Shown here one piece after another: positions 61,057-64,000 of a stretch of 64,000 nt of DNA (the first letter of the stretch is position 1; each line of letters starts with the position of its first letter). Below the pieces are notes generated by a model. The model saw nothing but the letters and a program-made list of their open reading frames with translations. It did no database searches and had not been told where the DNA came from. Source of the DNA: Solibacillus sp. FSL W7-1464 (lineage in GTDB: Bacteria; Bacillota; Bacilli; Bacillales_A; Planococcaceae); NCBI RefSeq assembly GCF_038004425.1, contig NZ_JBBORC010000001.1, positions 1,713,001 to 1,777,000 on the forward strand, read 5' to 3'. A program made the position numbers and the translations under genes.

Positions 61057-63753
61057 ATGGCAAACTTACACAACAGTCGTTCTACGTTTGAAGTTAACGG
61101 TAAAACTTATAACTATTTCCGTTTAGCTGCAATCGAAGAAGCTGGTATCGCAAAAGTATCACGCCTACCTTATTCAATTAAAGTATTATTAGAATCAGTA
61201 TTACGTCAATATGATAACTACGTAATTAAAGACGAGCATGTTAACGAATTAGCAAACTTTGGTAATCACAATGCTGATGCTGAAGTACCATTCAAACCTT
61301 CTCGTGTAGTATTACAAGACTTCACTGGTGTTCCAGTAGTAGTTGACTTAGCTTCATTACGTTCTGCAATGAAAGAAATGGGTGGAGACCCAGCTAAAAT
61401 CAACCCTGCAATTCCTGTAGACCTTGTAATTGACCACTCAGTACAAGTAGACAAATACGGTAACGCAGCAGCATTACAAGCGAACATGGATTTAGAGTTC
61501 GAACGTAACGCTGAACGTTATAACTTCTTAAAATGGGCTCAAACTGCTTATGATAACTTCCGCGCTGTACCACCAGCAACTGGTATCGTACACCAAGTTA
61601 ACTTAGAGTACTTAGCTCCAATCGTTCACGTGAACGAAACAGAAGAAGGTTTAGTAGCATTCCCTGACTCAGTAGTAGGTACTGACTCTCACACAACTAT
61701 GATCAACGGTATCGGTGTTCTAGGTTGGGGTGTTGGTGGTATCGAAGCTGAAGCTGGTATGTTAGGTCAACCATCTTACTTCCCGATTCCTGATGTTATC
61801 GGTGTTAAATTAGTAGGCGAATTACCAAACGGTACAACTGCTACTGACTTAGCATTAAAAGTAACTCAAGTATTACGTGCTCGTGGCGTAGTAAACAAAT
61901 TCGTTGAGTTCTTCGGACCTGGCGTACCTGGTTTACCACTAGCTGACCGTGCTACAATCTCAAACATGGCTCCAGAATACGGTGCTACTTGTGGTTTCTT
62001 CGCTGTCGATGAAGAATCATTAAACTACATGCGCTTAACTGGCCGTGACGAAGAGCACATTGCTGTTGTAGAAGCTTACTTAAAAGCTAACGACATGTTC
62101 TTCAACCCGGACTTAGAGCCTGTTTACACTGACGTTTTAGAAATTAACTTAGCGGACATCGAAGCTAACCTTTCTGGTCCTAAGCGTCCACAAGATTTAA
62201 TTCCTTTAACTGAAATGAAACGTGTTTACCGTGAATCAGTAGTAGCTCCACAAGGTACTCAAGGTTTCGGTTTAACAGAAGAAGAATTCTCTAAAACATC
62301 TACTGCTAAATTTGCAGAAGGTGACGTAGAAATTCCTGCAGGTGCTGTAGCAATCGCTGCCATCACTTCTTGTACAAACACTTCTAACCCATACGTATTA
62401 TTAGCTGCTGGTTTAGTTGCTAAAAAAGCGGTAGAGTTAGGCATTAAACCTGCTAAGTGGGTTAAAACTTCTTTAGCACCAGGTTCTAAAGTAGTAACTG
62501 GTTACTTAGAAGAGTCAGGCTTACAAGACTACTTCGACCAAATCGGTTTCAACACAGTTGGTTACGGTTGTACAACATGTATCGGTAACTCAGGTCCGTT
62601 ATTACCTGAATTAGAAGATGCAATTAAATCAAACGATTTATTCGTAACATCTGTATTATCAGGTAACCGTAACTTCGAAGGTCGTGTACACCCATTAGTA
62701 AAAGCTAACTTCTTAGCTTCACCACCATTAGTTGTTGCTTACGCTTTAGCGGGTACTGTAGATATCGATCTACAAAAAGACGCGATCGCTGTAACTCCAG
62801 AAGGCAAAGAAGTATTCTTCGCTGATATCTGGCCATCAACTGAAGAAGTTAACGAAGTATTAAATAAAGTTGTAACTCGTGAATTATTCCAAAAAGAATA
62901 TGAAACAGTATTCACTGCTAACGAAGCTTGGAATGCAATCGAAACTTCAACTGAAAACTTATATACTTTCGATGAAAAATCAACTTACATCCAAAACCCA
63001 CCATTCTTCACTGGCCTTTCTAAAGAGCCAGGTGCTATCCAAACATTAGCTGGAATGCGTGTAATGGCTAAGTTCGGTGACTCTATCACTACTGACCACA
63101 TCTCTCCTGCAGGTGCAATCGGTAAAGATACACCAGCTGGTAAGTACTTAATCGAAAACGGTGTTGCAATCCGTGACTTCAACTCTTACGGTTCTCGTCG
63201 TGGTAACCATGAAGTAATGATGCGCGGTACATTCGCGAACATCCGTATCCGTAACCAAATCGCTCCAGGTACAGAAGGTGGTTTCACTACTTACTGGCCA
63301 ACAGGCGAAGTTGAGTACATTTACGATGCTTGCATGAAGTACAAAGAAGCAGGTACTGGCTTAGTAGTATTAGCTGGTAACGACTACGGTATGGGTTCAT
63401 CTCGTGACTGGGCTGCTAAAGGTACATTCTTACTAGGCGTTAAAACTGTAATCGCACAATCTTATGAGCGTATTCACCGTTCTAACTTAGTAATGATGGG
63501 CGTATTACCATTACAATTCATGGCTGGCGAATCAGCTGAATCTTTAGGATTAAAAGGTGACGAAACAATCGACGTTAACTTAACTGACAATGTTAAACCA
63601 CGTGATATCCTAACTGTTACAGCAACTTCTCCAGAAGGAAATGTAACTGAGTTCAAAGCGTTAGCTCGTTTCGACTCTGAAGTAGAAGTAGATTACTACC
63701 GTCACGGTGGTATCCTACAAATGGTATTACGTGCTAAAGCTGCACAACAATAA
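61057..63753 (+). CDS. acnA: Aconitate hydratase A
   Basis: 898 residues, a full-length aconitase A/IRP-type enzyme: domains 1-3 with [28 protein letters not shown] and [13 protein letters not shown] (three cluster cysteines), and a C-terminal swivel domain with [23 protein letters not shown] and [10 protein letters not shown]. It isomerises citrate to isocitrate in the citric acid cycle through a 4Fe-4S cluster. Codon use is strongly biased (tta, ggt, cgt and gta dominate), marking high expression. Strong AGGGGG site. Confidence 0.97.
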   Translation: MANLHNSRSTFEVNGKTYNYFRLAAIEEAGIAKVSRLPYSIKVLLESVLRQYDNYVIKDEHVNELANFGNHNADAEVPFKPSRVVLQDFTGVPVVVDLASLRSAMKEMGGDPAKINPAIPVDLVIDHSVQVDKYGNAAALQANMDLEFERNAERYNFLKWAQTAYDNFRAVPPATGIVHQVNLEYLAPIVHVNETEEGLVAFPDSVVGTDSHTTMINGIGVLGWGVGGIEAEAGMLGQPSYFPIPDVIGVKLVGELPNGTTATDLALKVTQVLRARGVVNKFVEFFGPGVPGLPLADRATISNMAPEYGATCGFFAVDEESLNYMRLTGRDEEHIAVVEAYLKANDMFFNPDLEPVYTDVLEINLADIEANLSGPKRPQDLIPLTEMKRVYRESVVAPQGTQGFGLTEEEFSKTSTAKFAEGDVEIPAGAVAIAAITSCTNTSNPYVLLAAGLVAKKAVELGIKPAKWVKTSLAPGSKVVTGYLEESGLQDYFDQIGFNTVGYGCTTCIGNSGPLLPELEDAIKSNDLFVTSVLSGNRNFEGRVHPLVKANFLASPPLVVAYALAGTVDIDLQKDAIAVTPEGKEVFFADIWPSTEEVNEVLNKVVTRELFQKEYETVFTANEAWNAIETSTENLYTFDEKSTYIQNPPFFTGLSKEPGAIQTLAGMRVMAKFGDSITTDHISPAGAIGKDTPAGKYLIENGVAIRDFNSYGSRRGNHEVMMRGTFANIRIRNQIAPGTEGGFTTYWPTGEVEYIYDACMKYKEAGTGLVVLAGNDYGMGSSRDWAAKGTFLLGVKTVIAQSYERIHRSNLVMMGVLPLQFMAGESAESLGLKGDETIDVNLTDNVKPRDILTVTATSPEGNVTEFKALARFDSEVEVDYYRHGGILQMVLRAKAAQQ

Positions 63754-63770
63754 TTCCATTGTATAATATG

Positions 63771-63808
63771 AAAGACAAAGTCAATTTCTATTGGCTTTGT
63801 CTTTTTTT
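63771..63808 (+). terminator. Terminator of acnA
   Basis: AAAGACAAAGTCAA (63771-63784) pairs with TTGGCTTTGTCTTT (63791-63804), with one G-T pair, followed by T up to 63808. Confidence 0.92.
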
Positions 63809-63809
63809 G

Positions 63810-64000
63810 GTGTGCCCGGCATGCACAACAGCCTGGTGGTGAAAGTCCACTACAGGCTTGGCAGTAGGAACTGTTAGCGAAAGACAAGGGTGTCCATGGT
63901 GACGTGGAATCTGAAGGAAGTCGGACGCAAACTCTCGAACTGACGAACAGAAATCAGATAAAAGGCTGACTTGGGACGGATGAGCTTGCCAAACAAAGCG
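63810..64000 (+). mobile_element. 5' end of a group II intron (runs out of the window)
   Basis: GTGTGCCCGGCATGCAC at 63810 is a group II 5' splice-site end (GUGYG). The following GGTGAAAGTCCACTAC, GGCAGTAGGAACTG, AGCGAAAGACAAGGGTGTCC and CGAACTGACGAACAG blocks are typical of domain I of bacterial introns that encode an LtrA-type reverse transcriptase. The reverse transcriptase and 3' end lie beyond base 64000. It begins directly behind the T-run of the acnA terminator. Confidence 0.82.

Noticed and set aside
1-64000. tRNA and rRNA genes
   Set aside because: No cloverleaf-type sequence with a terminal CCA context or rRNA signature was seen in reading. A dedicated tRNA search could not be run.

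Overview
The window looks like low-GC Bacillota (Bacillales) chromosome. The gene families (SigV/RsiV, YfkAB, the PadR and SMR operons, a T-box in front of leuA), the strong AGGAGG-type ribosome binding sites and the AT-rich codon use fit a Bacillaceae/Planococcaceae-type organism such as Solibacillus or Lysinibacillus. The genus is inference.

Layout. (1) 1-5.5 kb: the 3' end of an M20 peptidase, a Sir2 deacylase, and an overlapping hen1-pnkp pair encoding the bacterial RNA repair enzymes: a 3'-terminal 2'-O-methyltransferase and a kinase/phosphatase/ligase. (2) 5.6-36 kb: an accessory region of small membrane proteins, lipoproteins, GNAT acetyltransferases, single-domain proteins of unknown function and three separate ECF sigma/anti-sigma pairs (12.3, 18.5 and 33.7 kb; the second is SigV/RsiV-like). 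It carries one intact IS21-family element (8649-11103, 6-bp target duplication) and two nearly identical IS66-family elements in opposite orientation (15504-17827 and 31325-33649, each with its own 8-bp duplication). The IS21 element splits a small reading frame. The first IS66 cuts the end off a lipoprotein gene. The second sits between the ribosome binding site and the start codon of a sigma operon, and its target duplication rebuilds the GGAG. Dispersed palindromic intergenic repeats also occur here. (3) 36.3-44.1 kb: a metabolic block. A threonine-synthase-like PLP enzyme is followed by a complete polar amino acid ABC importer, behind a leader that contains a terminator. Then come guaC (GMP reductase, with a PurR-box-like palindrome) and leuA behind a leucine-type T-box. 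(4) 44.2-51.7 kb, mostly on the minus strand: an LLM flavin oxidoreductase, a DUF218 protein, a TehA-like transporter, a TetR-SMR-SMR efflux operon, the tag glycosylase (plus strand), and a SulP anion transporter paired with a universal stress protein. (5) 51.9-60.8 kb: a dynamin-like GTPase, the radical SAM protein YfkAB, a large parallel beta-helix protein divergent from a MoxR/RavA-type AAA+ ATPase and its ViaA-like VWA partner, and a DUF2785 protein. (6) 61.0-64.0 kb: aconitase with its terminator, and directly behind it the 5' end of a group II intron that runs out of the window.

The most interesting items are the RNA repair cassette, the AAA+/VWA/beta-helix locus, the ThrC-like enzyme wired to an amino acid importer behind a possible attenuator, and the three IS insertions whose pre-insertion sequence can be reconstructed from the target duplications. 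No system here can be called new from sequence reading alone.
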